In this document: piece by piece, positions 23,225-38,200 of the stretch | Numbering within the stretch: position 1 is the first letter of the stretch | How the letters are laid out: every line of letters begins with the position of its first letter | From: Conidiobolus incongruus B7586 | Taxonomy: Eukaryota; Entomophthoromycota; Entomophthoromycetes; Entomophthorales; Conidiobolaceae | Assembly (NCBI GenBank): GCA_000697335.1 | Contig: JNEM01008698.1 | Location: 1 to 51,666, forward strand | DNA length: 51,666 bases | Direction of reading: 5' to 3' | Notes under the pieces: generated by a model | What the model saw: only the letters and a program-made list of their open reading frames with translations | The model's database searches: none | Told to the model about the DNA's origin: nothing | Program-made: the position numbers and the translations under genes

Positions 23225-23674
23225 ATGGTATTATCTACTACAATTATCAGAATTTCTGATGGTTTATTATTGGCTGCTTCAACTGACGATGACCAAGTAA
23301 TAAAATTTATAAAATACAAAAATTTAATTGTTTATTGATATTTGAGTAGTCTTCTCATGAATTACAAGAATGTAAATCCCAAACCAAATTATTTTTTAGG
23401 AAATTAAGTCCAGAGTCCGAACCCCGATGCTCGATCGAAAGTGGACGATTCTATTTACAGTAACTGAAATCAATTTAATTTTCATAATTTTTTATATTGA
23501 TTTATAAACAGTTATTTGTTAGAACAAGATATTTGTTATTTAACCATCTGCGATAAGAATTACCCCAGGAAATTAGCTTTCAGTTATTTGGAAGAGTTAG
23601 CGAGAGAATTTTTTACAAATTACGGTAACGAATATCATAAACATGGTTTAAGACCGTATGCTTTTATCAAATTT

Positions 23675-23711
<37 letters not shown>

Positions 23712-24118
23712 ACTATATAATTTCCATAATTTATTAAATTTTATAATTAGATGAATTTATTCAAAAGACCAAAAAAATATATCAGGACAGTCGAGCAACA
23801 GATAATTTGAGTAAATTAAACGAAGATTTACAAGATGTAACCAGAATCATGACTAAAAATATGGAAGATTTATTATGGAGAGGCGATAGTTTAGATAGTA
23901 AGATAATACAATTATATATATATATATGTATAGTATAATTATATTGATATAATTTAGGGATGAATTCATTATCTGATCAATTGAGAGATCAAAGTTTAAA
24001 ATATCGTAAAGATGCTCAACACTTAAACTGGTTAGCTCTCTATCGCAAGTATGGCATTCCTCTGATCATTATAACTATTGTTTTCAGCTTATTCTTACTA
24101 CGTTATTATTTCTTCTAA
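23225..24118 (+). CDS. SEC22: ER-Golgi R-SNARE Sec22
   Basis: Five exons: 23225-23296, 23350-23459, 23512-23675, 23751-23897 and 23958-24118, giving 217 residues (yeast Sec22 has 214). Sec22 is the R-SNARE for ER-to-Golgi and retrograde vesicle fusion, anchored in the membrane by its C-terminus. A longin domain spans about residues 1-118, with signatures LFFRKLSPES, RCSIESG and LTICDKNYPRKLAFSYLEEL. The SNARE motif follows at about 127-186; the zero-layer arginine is R159 in LLWRGDSL. A hydrophobic anchor is at 197-213, with only a few residues after it. Introns 3 (75 bp) and 4 (60 bp) are longer than the other two and carry TA-repeat stretches. Both junctions keep the frame. No TATA box is evident. 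Confidence 0.96.
23681..23707. repeat. (TA)n microsatellite in SEC22 intron 3
   Basis: An uninterrupted TA run of 27 bp starting five bases after the donor site. A shorter TA run is present in the next intron at about 23914-23928. Length variation here would change intron size but not the protein. Confidence 0.85.
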
Positions 24119-24408
24119 TCACTTTGAATAATAATAATAATAATCATTGCACTATTTGAAAATCTGATTACAAATGATAATTAAAAATAAGTTTAAGAAA
24201 ATTTATATATTATCTTTGCTATCAATATATCAACCTTATTATAAACTTTCATAATAATATTTCGACTCATGTTTAATGAAAATAATATAAAAACTCGAGG
24301 TTAATTCAATTTTAATAATAAACTAAATTCTATTATAAGTATAGTGAATTTGTAAAAAATATATAATATTCAAGAACACTAAAAATGAGATGGTAAAAAA
24401 TAAAAAAA

Positions 24409-24480
24409 AGGGCGCAGTCGGATTTGAACCAACGACCTATCGATCTGCAGTCGATTGCTCTACCACTGAGCTATACGCCC
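24409..24480 (-). tRNA. tRNA-Cys (GCA)
   Basis: On the minus strand the sequence folds as a full cloverleaf. The acceptor GGGCGTA pairs with TGCGCCC, the D-arm is GCTCAGTGGTAGAGC, and the anticodon loop CTGCAGA carries anticodon GCA. The T-arm includes GGTTCAAATCC. The discriminator base is U, as expected for tRNA-Cys. There is no intron. T-runs directly downstream serve as the RNA polymerase III terminator. It lies 158 bp upstream of RIX7 and is transcribed away from it. Confidence 0.96.
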
Positions 24481-24638
24481 TTATTATCATTGAATTAAAA
24501 ATATAATTCAACATTTAAGATTTTAATTAATTTTCCATTTATTAACACCTATCAATCAAATTTTAATATTCTATTCTTATAAAAAATCAACCTCATCACT
24601 CTTTCAATCAATAATCAATCCATTAAAAATAATTCATC

Positions 24639-27588
<2,950 letters not shown>

Positions 27589-27775
27589 TTAGATTAATTT
27601 ATTGATTTTAATGTAGTCATATATAGAATTAATAAAATCACTTATAGAATTGATATTATTGTTATTATTTTCTCGAAATATAAAGGATTAAAGGATTGAA
27701 ATTAGACTTAATTTTATATCTCAAAATGAGAGTAATCTTTAGCATTTATGATGAAATTTATATTAAGGCTATTAA

Positions 27776-27847
27776 TCCGATATGGTCCAGTGGCTAGGAT
27801 TTCTCGCTCTCACCGAGACGGCCAGGGTTCGATTCCCTGTATCGGAG
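27776..27847 (+). tRNA. tRNA-Glu (CTC)
   Basis: Complete cloverleaf: acceptor TCCGATA pairs with TATCGGA, the D-arm is GGTCCAGTGGCTAGGATT, and the anticodon stem TCTCG/CGAGA holds loop CTCTCAC with anticodon CTC. The T-arm carries GGTTCGATTCC. The discriminator base is G, as for tRNA-Glu. No intron. A run of six T at 27871-27876 is the likely terminator. Confidence 0.96.
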
Positions 27848-27876
27848 TGTTGTTTATCTAAAGAAATACATTTTTT

Positions 27877-28938
27877 ATCCTCATATGTCTATCATTACTA
27901 GTTGACTACATTCACTAACTCAAAATTCAAATACTAATACTCATTTCAATTTTTTTTTTTGCATTCATTTAATTAAATGATGTTTCCTTTACATTTATTT
28001 GTATTTCATGATTTAATTTTCATCCTTGTTACCAGTTGAATATATTCTTATATTCAATATTAAACCATTGCTTTTTTCGGAATTAAAAATTTTTAATATT
28101 AATGATACAATTATATAATTGATTTCGTAACCTGGTAAAATACATTATTAATGCCATTCAAAATTTGAATTATTACTCCAAAATTTATGTATATAATACT
28201 TTGATAAATTAATAATGGATATTCCAGTTTCAAATTGGAAATATGTGACTGTAGTCAACTGTTAGTCATTCATATTATTTTACTTTTATTATTTAATGAC
28301 CATTAAGTATTCACTTTTCAAATCAATCAAACTATTCATGATTCAAACTTCGAAATTGAAATAATTAATACATATACTTTCAACTGCATTGAAATCAATA
28401 TAAAAGACTATTGAAGAGTTTTATTGTAACTATTTAATTCATTTGATTTTATGATATATTAATTTAAAGATGATTCAATATTCAAAGATGTGTATCATTA
28501 GTAATTCATTACAGACAATTTAATATGATCCCTATTTAAGTTGTATTTTAACTAAATTTAAAATAACAAGTAAATTCCAAAATCTAATCAACATAATCAT
28601 TTAAAATTTATATCAATATAAAACACCTATATAATTAGCAGTCCAAATCAATCAAACTAAATATCATATTTCTATCTCTTGAGTTTGAAATATTTTCAAC
28701 AAACCCTTTCAGATTTAAATTTATTGGAATTACAAATTTTGAGTAATATGAGAATAGAGTTTATTGACAATTAATATTGATTAAAATTGTCAAAATATTG
28801 ATTATTAATTATTATTTAATAATAGTCAACTAATATTCAAAAATTTATATAATGAATGAAAAATCTATAAAAACCGTTTTATCATTATTTGAATAAATTA
28901 CAGGTTTGACATATAATTAACCATGAAAATAAAAAATA
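27877..28938. other. Intergenic region, tRNA-Glu to LSG1
   Basis: About 1.1 kb at the 3' side of LSG1. It is AT-rich and I see no coding frame, RNA gene or repeat in it. Confidence 0.5.
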
Positions 28939-31014
28939 TTAGACGTCGTAACCCATTCTATTGCGAACTTTAACGTTCTTTTTACCTTTACGATGCTTTT
29001 TATCTTTGACCATAAAATCGGATCCTGCGGATGACGAATCTAAAGCTATCGTACCGTCATCATTGACCATTCTTTGGTGAGGGTATATGGTGCTACGTCC
29101 AAATTTAGCGGTTTGATACTTGCCCTTGGAGATAGCGTGAGCTGAGAGTGTCTTTTGACTGTTGAAAAATTGACTATCTAGAGCCTTCGAAGCTAAGAGA
29201 TTTGTATTGGTGCCTAAGATCTTCTTCTGATGAGTAGGCTCAGCAGCTGTAAATAGTTTCTTCTTTGGCAAGTTCTCGACACTGTAAATTTCCTTGTTAA
29301 AATTGTCAGGATCTTGGCAGTTGGGAGGAGGATGGTTGTAGAGTAATTTGGCATTGACGTAATCTTTGAGGATGTATCTAGCAGCACGGGCTTCGTCAGG
29401 GTTACCTTGGCCAGCCTTAGTGAATCCTCGAGCCATGGCATAAGCCTTCAAAAAGTCCTCAGGTTGGGGAATATTGGTACCATCACCACCTTCTTGAACA
29501 CTCGGCATGGAGATGTGAATACCGTAAAGAGCTTCCAAGTACCACTTGGGGATTCTGCGTACGACTAATCCAATGGGACCAGTGTGTTCGCGAAGTTGAT
29601 CAATGGGCAAGACACCATCACAAACCATGTTAGCTTGAGTTGTAGCAAATGAGGGGAAAACTAAACCGGGGCAATCACAAAGAATGGTCTTGTCATCCAA
29701 GTGGAGAGTTTGGAAGTGCTTGGTTTTACCAGGGGTAGATGCGACAGCAACTTTCTTTGAGCCAATCAAAGCGTTGATGGTGGAACTCTTACCTACGTTG
29801 GGGTAACCAACCAAGCCAATAGTAATTTTATTGCGGTATTGCTCGGGAATGCTAGGGTTGGTGGAGGGTTGAGCACGGGTATGGAATAAGTCAAGAAGCT
29901 CAGCACATGAAAGAATGTGAATACGAGGATCTTTGGAAGATTTTTTACCAAATGTGGATGGATAAAATTCATCGTCATTATTGACAGGAGTAGTTTCAGT
30001 TGCTTTAGATTCTTGCTCCTCCTCTTCATTGGATCCTTCATCATCGGAATCAGTTTCTTTCTTCCGTTCTTTAAGTTTTAATTCATTCTATAGTAAAATA
30101 ATTAGTATTAGTCAATTAAACGAATATTACATTCAAATTACCATTTCACGCTCTAACTCGCGCTCCAATTCAACGTTAGAAATCTTTGCAGAGAAGAACT
30201 TGAATTGAATATTATTTTGATCAAAATAGTCAGCCCATTGTGTCCTCTGTTCATCAGTCAATAAATCAGCCTTATTGACTAACAAAAGGCATTCAACTTC
30301 GCCATTGTGTACTTCAGATACATATTTCTCTAAATCTTCACTTCTAAAAGTCATAGGATTTCTAGCATCAACAATTTGAACAACGAGTTGAGATCTTTCA
30401 ATAACACGCCACAGCTGTCTCCAAACTTCCAAGTTTCTTTCATAGGGGGTCAACAATAAACCATTGGACTCTTGCAACAATGCTAAGCTTCTTCTCCAGT
30501 CCAAAAATGCAGTTTGTTCATTTCTTTGGACTTCTCTAGCGGTCATAGATTTATCCCAGTGGGGTCTTCTGGGGATAACCACCTCATTTTGGAAAGTTTG
30601 GTGCAATTGCTGAACTTTGGATTCTTCTTCCTTACTTAATAAGAAGGGATTGTTGTTTTCAGTACTGATCACCTTAATATTCTGTCTTTGAGCAGTGAAA
30701 TCGGTATCGGCCAATTCGGCAATTCTTAAAAATGAATCCAAATCTCCTTCTTGAGTGATGGATTGAAGTTTTGTCCAACTGGGTCCATCATTTAAATCAG
30801 TCGTGTGCTAAATAAATACATTAATAAAATTGGTAAAAATAATTATTATTTATAAATTAATATAGTAAGAATATTAAGACAAATTATTATCAAGAGATTG
30901 TATACTTACAACTAATTCAGTATCGTGATCTTTAGGACGCGTACCATTCTTAAATCTCGACCTGATAATTGCTTTACCAAGTCCAACGTTCTTTTTTGAG
31001 GTGGGTAATACCAT
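28939..31014 (-). CDS. LSG1: Circularly permuted GTPase Lsg1, 60S maturation
   Basis: Three exons in gene order: 31014-30910, 30807-30142 and 30087-28939, giving 639 residues (yeast Lsg1 has 640). Lsg1 is a cytoplasmic GTPase that releases the export adaptor Nmd3 from pre-60S subunits. The GTPase motifs come in permuted order, as the family requires: DARNP (182-186) and G4 NKAD (213-216) first. An acidic insert with EEEEQ follows, then G1 GYPNVGKSS (351-359) and G3 DCPG (395-398). The basic N-terminus (KKNVGLGKAIIRSRF) and the Lys-rich C-terminus (KKHRKGKKNVK) are typical. The first intron (30808-30909) is 102 bp, about twice the size of its neighbours; the second is 54 bp. The ATG at 31014 starts the conserved N-terminal peptide. 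Confidence 0.96.
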
Positions 31015-32570
31015 ATCAATAAATTACTATTCGATTATCAATATAAATAAAAAATTAATATAATTTAAATCTATCTAGTTTATATATATTGATTAATAAT
31101 TTAATTTTTATATTAGTAATACAAATTTATTATTCTTAATCTGATATTTTTTGGGAATGGAGGATTTTTGAATTTAAATGAAATAAGATGAAATTATGGG
31201 ATGCTCCCTAGTGTTGACAACTCTTATAGTTGATATAAAAACTTAATAGCATTTGAGCAATACAATATCGCGAAATTTAAAGGAATTTATAAAAAATTAG
31301 CTCAATGTGGTAAATATTTTGTGTAATAAATGATATCAAAGCATAGGTTATAAATGTCAAGTTTTTGTTATATATTTCATAATGATATACAAATTTTAAG
31401 ATAAACATGTTAAAATATTAATAATTTTAAACTCGTTTATTATTTTCAAAATAGATAATGTTTAATATTATAGGAATCTTAGTGAGAATTAGTAACAGTT
31501 TCAATTTGGTAATGAAATAAATTTTGATCATTTATCAATATTGCAAATCAATGTAATTCTAAAATAATTTATATTATAAAATAAAAATATATTAAAGAGT
31601 TATTTTTTTACAATTAGATTCGAAAATAAGTTTTAATTATTCATTTGATTTTGATTATTTAATTTGGTGATTTAAACAAGTATATTTGATTTCCAAATTT
31701 AGTAATATAGATTCTGTCAAATACGTATTCTGGATGCTTTTAAATTAATGATGATAGATTAATAAGAATAAAGATTTAAGAATACAATGTATTTTTATTA
31801 CTGCAAATGAAATATTGCTAATTTAATATTATAACAGAAAGCAATACATATTATCATTATAAATAAAAAATTAAATTTTTAATTCTAATCATAGCAATCA
31901 ATGTTCTATTTGATAATATTATTATTTTAATATAATTGGTCAAAAATAGCATTATCATACAATTTCTATATTTATCAATCCAATCATTTTCTATTTATAC
32001 TATTCAATAAATAGTCTTTATTTGATATATCTACTTGAGTGTGATTATCAATTTATTCACATTATTTATTAAGAACAATGTTCGAGAATTATAGCCAAGA
32101 ATTAAAAATGATTTAGACATTATAATAATATGAATCAGTCTTTTCAAAACTCATATACAGAAATGGTAGTTAATATTATATCATAGATGGTTAAAATTTT
32201 TATTATAGTTAGACTAGTAAAGAATTCAATATATATTTAGTATGCAGTCAAAATAATATTTCTTAAATATCATTCCAACAAACAATAATCATAAACAACA
32301 ATAGTTGCAATATATTAATAATATATCATTCCGTCACATAATCAATACAATCACATTACTCTCCAAAAATTCGAATGCTATGAAAAAATTCCCGATCAAA
32401 TCAATTTAACCCCACAAAATTGAATGGCATTTTACTAAACCAACTCGCTCACACATCCCAATAGACCACTTAGCATGTTAACATATTAGGAAATTATAAC
32501 TCAATTGCAATCTATCTGTTTATGTGATTGTCATACTCGCTAACATTCTTTAATTTTTCAATTTATTAAC
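31015..32570. other. Divergent intergenic region, LSG1 to small secreted protein
   Basis: 1.6 kb of AT-rich DNA with no coding frame that I can support. It must contain two divergent promoters. From about 32380 to 32570 the base composition is slightly richer in C, ending at the TATA box of the next gene. Confidence 0.5.
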
Positions 32571-32578
32571 TATAAATA
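32571..32578 (+). promoter_or_regulatory. TATA box of the 158-aa secreted protein gene
   Basis: TATAAATA, 174 bp upstream of the ATG at 32745. A second TATATAAA at 32716 is only about 20 bp before the ATG, too close to serve as promoter. Confidence 0.4.
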
Positions 32579-32744
32579 CAAGCCAAGTGCTAAAGTTAAA
32601 CTTACCTTGAATTAAACTTGAATTTTATTAATTCGAGTTTATTTATTGTTACATTAAAATATTTATTATTATTTATCAAATTAATTTCAATTAATTAATT
32701 TCATTTTTAAATTATTATATAAACATTATTTATTATACAAAGTA

Positions 32745-33221
32745 ATGATCAATTTATTTAATTCATTAGTACTATTATTATTTTGGTCTTGGGTGAACTG
32801 CCAACTTGATCTTGTTGAAGATCTTCTTGGGATGCCTGATGCACAAGGTGTAACTGGAACTGCTTCTAATGGAGGAGGAGTGAGTATTGCCATAATTGAT
32901 AATGATCAAGCTTTAGGATCTATTGGAGGCACCAGGAGTGATCTTGTCAGTGTCCCGAACTCTCCAGCTCCAGGTACTGTTAATGCAGCTTCGTCTGCAA
33001 TGCAGCCAATGATGCAACCAACGATCATACAGCCTGCTTCTACCATACAAGCAAGTGGATCAATGAACCAATACTCATATCCAGTAGTCTGCGATGTATA
33101 CAATCAATGTTATAAAATATACGGTTATAATCAATATCCGGTGAGTCAATACAATCCATCGCCATACTATTCAAATTCAGCATATGCTCCATCTCCTTAT
33201 TCATATTATCCGACGATGTAA
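32745..33221 (+). CDS. Putative secreted Tyr/Pro-rich protein, 158 aa
   Basis: I do not recognise a family. It is a single exon of 158 residues with a clear signal peptide: MINLFNSLVLLLFWSWVNC, cleavage likely after residue 19. The middle is Gly, Ser, Ala and Met/Gln-rich (MQPMMQPTIIQP). The C-terminal third (about 108-158) is dominated by Tyr, Pro, Ser and Asn, with a single Cys pair, CDVYNQC, at 115-121. Such Tyr/Pro-rich tails occur in wall or matrix proteins that are cross-linked or self-associate, but that is inference. There is no GPI-type tail. It converges with the sugar transporter gene, whose stop lies 447 bp downstream. An antisense frame at 33040-33354 is only a shadow. Confidence 0.65.
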   Translation: MINLFNSLVLLLFWSWVNCQLDLVEDLLGMPDAQGVTGTASNGGGVSIAIIDNDQALGSIGGTRSDLVSVPNSPAPGTVNAASSAMQPMMQPTIIQPASTIQASGSMNQYSYPVVCDVYNQCYKIYGYNQYPVSQYNPSPYYSNSAYAPSPYSYYPTM

Positions 33222-33668
33222 ATAACCAACATTTTACATATTCATTATTGCATTCATTAAGTATATCATTACCATCATAATAATATAATGAAATATCACG
33301 AAATGGCCAAATTGAATTTAGGTCTTTTTTAATATATTTCAAATTATTTATCATTATTTTGAATTAAAAATCATATATATTTAATTCAATAATAAAAAAT
33401 TGATATATTATAATTCATTTATTTAATAAAACTTATTTTAAGAATAAAAATATTATAATATTACTGATTACTTGAAATCTGAGAATATTGAACTAATTTT
33501 GAAAATGTGATCTTTGTTTTAAATTTTGAAGATCAATCAATTTTAAGTCATAAATTTTATCAAAAGTGATTCATTGTGTAAAAAATAGTCGAATTATAAA
33601 CACGATGAACAATATCAAATTTTGAAATGTATGTTATTTAGATGTTTAATATGATTATTTATTAATGA
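33222..33668. other. Short convergent intergenic region
   Basis: 447 bp between two convergent genes. Nothing beyond AT-rich 3' flanking sequence is seen. Confidence 0.5.
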
Positions 33669-35147
33669 TTATTTCATTTCTTGATAATTATTACGAGATG
33701 ATAAGGTGAGCTTTCTGACTAGTTTCCTATTATCGAATACAGAACCAATCTCTTCCAAGCTAAAGCCTTTAGTCTCTGGGAATAGGAAATAGACTGCCAG
33801 GATCATTAGTGCACCAAAGCCTGCAAATATGAGATAGATACCAAAGGTGATCCTATTAATCAAAATTGGACTCACCTGTCCAATGATGTAGTTGAAGAGC
33901 CAGTTAGACGCTGTAGAAATGGAAATTGCTTTAGATCTAATAGTAAGCGGGAAGATTTCACTTGGATAGATCCATGCAACTGGACCCCATGAGAATGCAA
34001 ACCCAGCAACAAATATGTAAATGAATACAATGATTGCATAAGATGCTCCTGAATTAAATAGGTTAACTTGGACAACTCCAAATTCGTCATATGTCTTTGT
34101 AGAATATACTCCCATCAGAATACCAACTATCATCATTGAAACACCCATGATAAAAGCACCTGAAATCAGAGTTGTTCTCCTACCCCATTTATCGACGTAT
34201 AAGATTGCTGGGATAGTAGCAATGACATTAACAATGCCATTAATAGCAGTAGCTAACAGTTTGGCTTGTTGACCGTGGAGACCTGCTTGATCAAAGATTT
34301 TGGGTGCATAGTACATGATTGAATTGATACCTGTGAGTTGCTGCAAAGCTTGAATGAGAATACCAAGGAAAACTCTTCTGATATATTTTCTACTGAATAA
34401 TGATTTATATGAGCTAACTTGCACACGTCTTTCTTCGTTTACAGTTTGTTGAATTAAGTTGAACTCTTCAATGACTTTAGCACTATCCATACTACCATTA
34501 TCTCTCAATCTTGCCAGGACCATATATGCTTTATCTTCGAATCCACGCTCGATAAGCCATCTGGGAGAGTTTGGCATAGCGAGGGATCCTAATCCAAGTA
34601 TAATGGCTGGAGCAATTTGAAGTCCTAGTGGGAGTCTCCACATTGGATCACCTGAACCGAATGAACATCCATAATTTATCAGGAACGAGATCAAAATACC
34701 CCAAGTAACTGCCCACTGCTGCAACGACACTAGTCTACCTCTCAGTTCGGTTGGTGCAATTTCAGACTGATACATTGGGACAACCATTGATAACACACCA
34801 ATAGCCAATCCAGATATGAATCTTCCAGCATAAAGAGTACCAATGGTAGCTGCTCCAGTTTGAAGCCCTACACCCAAAATAAACACCATAGAACCCAAGG
34901 TAATAGATTGTTTTCTTCCCAACGAATCAGCAGTCCATCCAGAGATCAAAGAGCCAATAAAACACCCAATAGTCAAGATAGATACAATAACACCGGCTAC
35001 AACATCCGAAATCTTACCCTCTGTACCGAAAATTTGATTAAAGGCAGGCATATCTAACACCCCCGAGATGACACCTATATCATAACCGAATAAGATACCA
35101 CCTATAGCAGCAAAACTTGCAGAGAAATAAACGTAAAATTTTCCCAT
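33669..35147 (-). CDS. MFS sugar transporter (hexose porter family)
   Basis: Intronless gene for 492 residues with twelve expected membrane segments, in the plasma membrane by family analogy. Sugar-porter signatures occur in order: GGILFGYDIGVISG (16-29), DSLGRKQS (74-81) and the RGRLVSLQQ loop. They continue with PNSPRWLIERG (192-202), QALQQLTGINSIMYY (266-280), VDKWGRR, GPVAWIYPSEIFPLTIR and the closing PETKGFSLEEI. The motif normally read as PESPRW has Asn in place of Glu at 193. The family moves hexoses or polyols, mostly as H+ symporters; the exact substrate cannot be read. N- and C-terminal tails are short, so no long sensor-type tail is present. A palindromic TATA stretch lies about 70 bp upstream of the ATG. 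Lack of introns contrasts with the intron-rich genes just to its left. Confidence 0.95.
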   Translation of the reverse strand: MGKFYVYFSASFAAIGGILFGYDIGVISGVLDMPAFNQIFGTEGKISDVVAGVIVSILTIGCFIGSLISGWTADSLGRKQSITLGSMVFILGVGLQTGAATIGTLYAGRFISGLAIGVLSMVVPMYQSEIAPTELRGRLVSLQQWAVTWGILISFLINYGCSFGSGDPMWRLPLGLQIAPAIILGLGSLAMPNSPRWLIERGFEDKAYMVLARLRDNGSMDSAKVIEEFNLIQQTVNEERRVQVSSYKSLFSRKYIRRVFLGILIQALQQLTGINSIMYYAPKIFDQAGLHGQQAKLLATAINGIVNVIATIPAILYVDKWGRRTTLISGAFIMGVSMMIVGILMGVYSTKTYDEFGVVQVNLFNSGASYAIIVFIYIFVAGFAFSWGPVAWIYPSEIFPLTIRSKAISISTASNWLFNYIIGQVSPILINRITFGIYLIFAGFGALMILAVYFLFPETKGFSLEEIGSVFDNRKLVRKLTLSSRNNYQEMK

Positions 35148-35215
35148 TTATGAAAGGATCTATATTCTAAAAAGATTAATTAGTATGAATTGACTTAGTC
35201 TTTCATAGTCAATAG

Positions 35216-35225
35216 TTATATATAA
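35216..35225 (-). promoter_or_regulatory. TATA box of the sugar transporter gene
   Basis: TTATATATAA, identical on both strands, about 70 bp upstream of the ATG at 35147. The spacing suits a TATA box, though the AT-rich setting lowers confidence. Confidence 0.4.
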
Positions 35226-38200
35226 GGTTTCTGTAATATTGAAAACCTTTGACATTGATTTGAAACTCACTTGGCTGTTATACTCAAGTATCAGTGAACC
35301 AATATTTGAACTAATTCGAAATTGAAATTATCTAAATAATGAAGCCTCTTTTGAAACTTGAATGTTATATTGATGATCAAATTTCTTTTAGCTTATCCAA
35401 CTTCAAAAATTGATTTATTATCTCAATTTAACTGAATTATATTAATATCAAAATATGTAGAAATATCTAAATATCTACAAATTTATCATTTTTTAAATTA
35501 TACATTATATTATCATATTATTTATTAAAGCAAAATTTAATTGGTTTATAATCAATATATTAGAAAACTTGAAGATCAATAATTATTGTTTGTTATTGTA
35601 GTTTTGAGAGTATATAAATTTGATCATATTAACATTTATATATAAACTGGATTGATAACTGTTGAACCCAGATTAACAGTGACTATAATATTATATAGTA
35701 TCAGTTACTGAATAATTTGAAGTTAAATAATTGTTATTATACGTATCTTAAATGTAGCGATTTTTTTAAATTATATATGTAAATATTTGATTAATCTTTG
35801 TTAGTTTATATATTAGATTTAAATAGAACAATTTCAATTTTATTATATTGACAATATAATATTTCTTTATTTAAACAGATTTTACTAATATCATAAAATA
35901 TTTTTTGATTATTTACTTAAATTTCAAAATTATATTCTGATCAGTCAATAATAAATTATATAAATAGTATAACTGATGAATACTTATTATTGGTTATAAA
36001 TATTAGTTGATTACCATATTCCTGAAATGTTACTAACCTTTGGATGTCAATTTAAATCTAGAACACTAATTGATTTATCAATCTCCATATAAAGACTTGA
36101 TTTATTAATTATAAAGTATAATTACTCCAAAAAATAATAAAGATATATTTATTAAAGACTAAAAACTCAGATTTGAGTTTGTAATCATGTTTTAATATGC
36201 TTTTCATTGTTATATAGTTTTATAATATAAATCCAATTCAAACGAGAAAAGAAATAGTGAATAATATTTCATTAAATTATTCCACTATTAATAGAATGAT
36301 TAAAAGTGAAGAATTCATCAAATGACCAATATTATAAAATTGACGTATTAAATCATTAGTATGGCAATTACATCCATTTTATTAATGAATCCATACTGTT
36401 GTTATTAATTGAACATTAATCTAATTTCAAGCATATTGTTAACTGGTATAACGTTAGGAGCTTAAGTGAACCATTAATGTTGCTAATGTAAGTATGGTTC
36501 TTATGATTTAGATAACCAATTGATAAGATTTTATCAACTTTTATAATTAATTTGGAATGATGTAAATAATAAATGAATAAAGTTAAATATGATTGTTGAA
36601 TCTTAATAATGGTTATATTATTTGTATAGCTAAGCTTCATATAGCTTTTTGTTTCAAAACTTTGAAGTAATATTGAAATTTAGCAATGATCAAAATGATC
36701 GTTTAAAAATTTTAAGAATTCTCTATGTTCTATTTATATAAATTGCATTTGTTAAATCTAATATTAATTTTAGCATTTTTGGATTGTTAGCATATTAAAG
36801 ATATTTGAAAAAACTAATCTCTTATATTCAAAGACATATCTGTTAAGAAATTAAAAGTTATAAAGCATCAGATATAAAAACTTTGTACATTATACTAGCC
36901 TTTTTTATAGCATTGCTGTATCATCGTACTGTTATTCTAATTTACTATTTTTTGATATTATTAAATGAAATATTTTCATTATTTATAAATGGTCTAATAT
37001 TCAACTCATTAACTGATCTAAAATAGACCTTTTCCATTCATTTCTCATTTCATCAATTTTTTATCATATATACAGATCTGACAAATAATATTTTAATTTA
37101 TTAGAAAATCAATTAAAGTTAATCCCTGTTAAATTCTAATATTGAAAATAAAATTTTTAGTTGTATATGATTATAATAGAGTTAACCAACGATTTTTTGT
37201 GAATTTCTAACTGATAGTAACAATACATGTTCACCAATTATAATTTAAAATCTGAATACAAATATCATTTCTAATCAGACCTTATCCATGACTAAAATTA
37301 TCTGAAAGCTGTGCTTTAGAATTAAAACAAGAAGCTGAATAAAGCAGATGGTGAAATCATAACATATTAATCCTAAAATCGATGATGAATTTCAATCAAC
37401 AGGATTAAATACTCATTATAAAATATTGCTAATTATTATTAATTAATGAAATAATTAATCTTTTTTGAAAAATTCAATTAATTTTAAAAATACGATTAAA
37501 AATTTAAGATTGATCAAATTAAATTCTATTAAATTGCTTTGGTGTTTGATTGCTATAAAAGTCACTTTAATATTGATTCAATATTCTTTCTAATAAAATT
37601 GCCAATGTATATAATATTAATATTGTATGATTTTTTACTTCTATTTATTGTGAGGCATAAATAATCTAAAAATTCATCTGTATTTCAAAATGCGACCAAA
37701 GAATATTCTAGAGTTTCAGGTGTTATTATTTTAAAAATGTTTAAGTTATAATATTTGTAAAAAAATAAATATAAAAATATACTATAACAAAATTTTTATT
37801 TAATAGCAGTGGGTTAATTATTTTTGTTATAATAAATACATTAAAGATAGTAATATTTTTTGAAAGAATTTTTAACCTTAATCTAATTTCTTTTTTAAAA
37901 TTAAACAGAAAAGTTGCATATTTATAAACATTATTGTCAGGGGTCATTAACACATATAATTAGAAAACAAAAAATGAGCTGATTTTTGATTATAAGACCT
38001 GTGTTCGCTTATTGAATTATTTGATGAAATACTAATTTTGGAAATGACCCTTTGAAAATTATTTGATTATGTGTAGTTAAAGCTGTAATAATATCAAGAT
38101 TATGATATAGAGTCAAAAAAATTATAATAAAATATATTAATATTTTTTCAAAAAATATCAAGTATCCATTTTGAATTAGATATGTCTTGAAATTTTAAAC

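Noticed and set aside
36416-36640. 74-residue minus-strand frame, and a similar one at 37741-37953
   Set aside because: Composition follows local base content, with no domain, signal or conserved feature.
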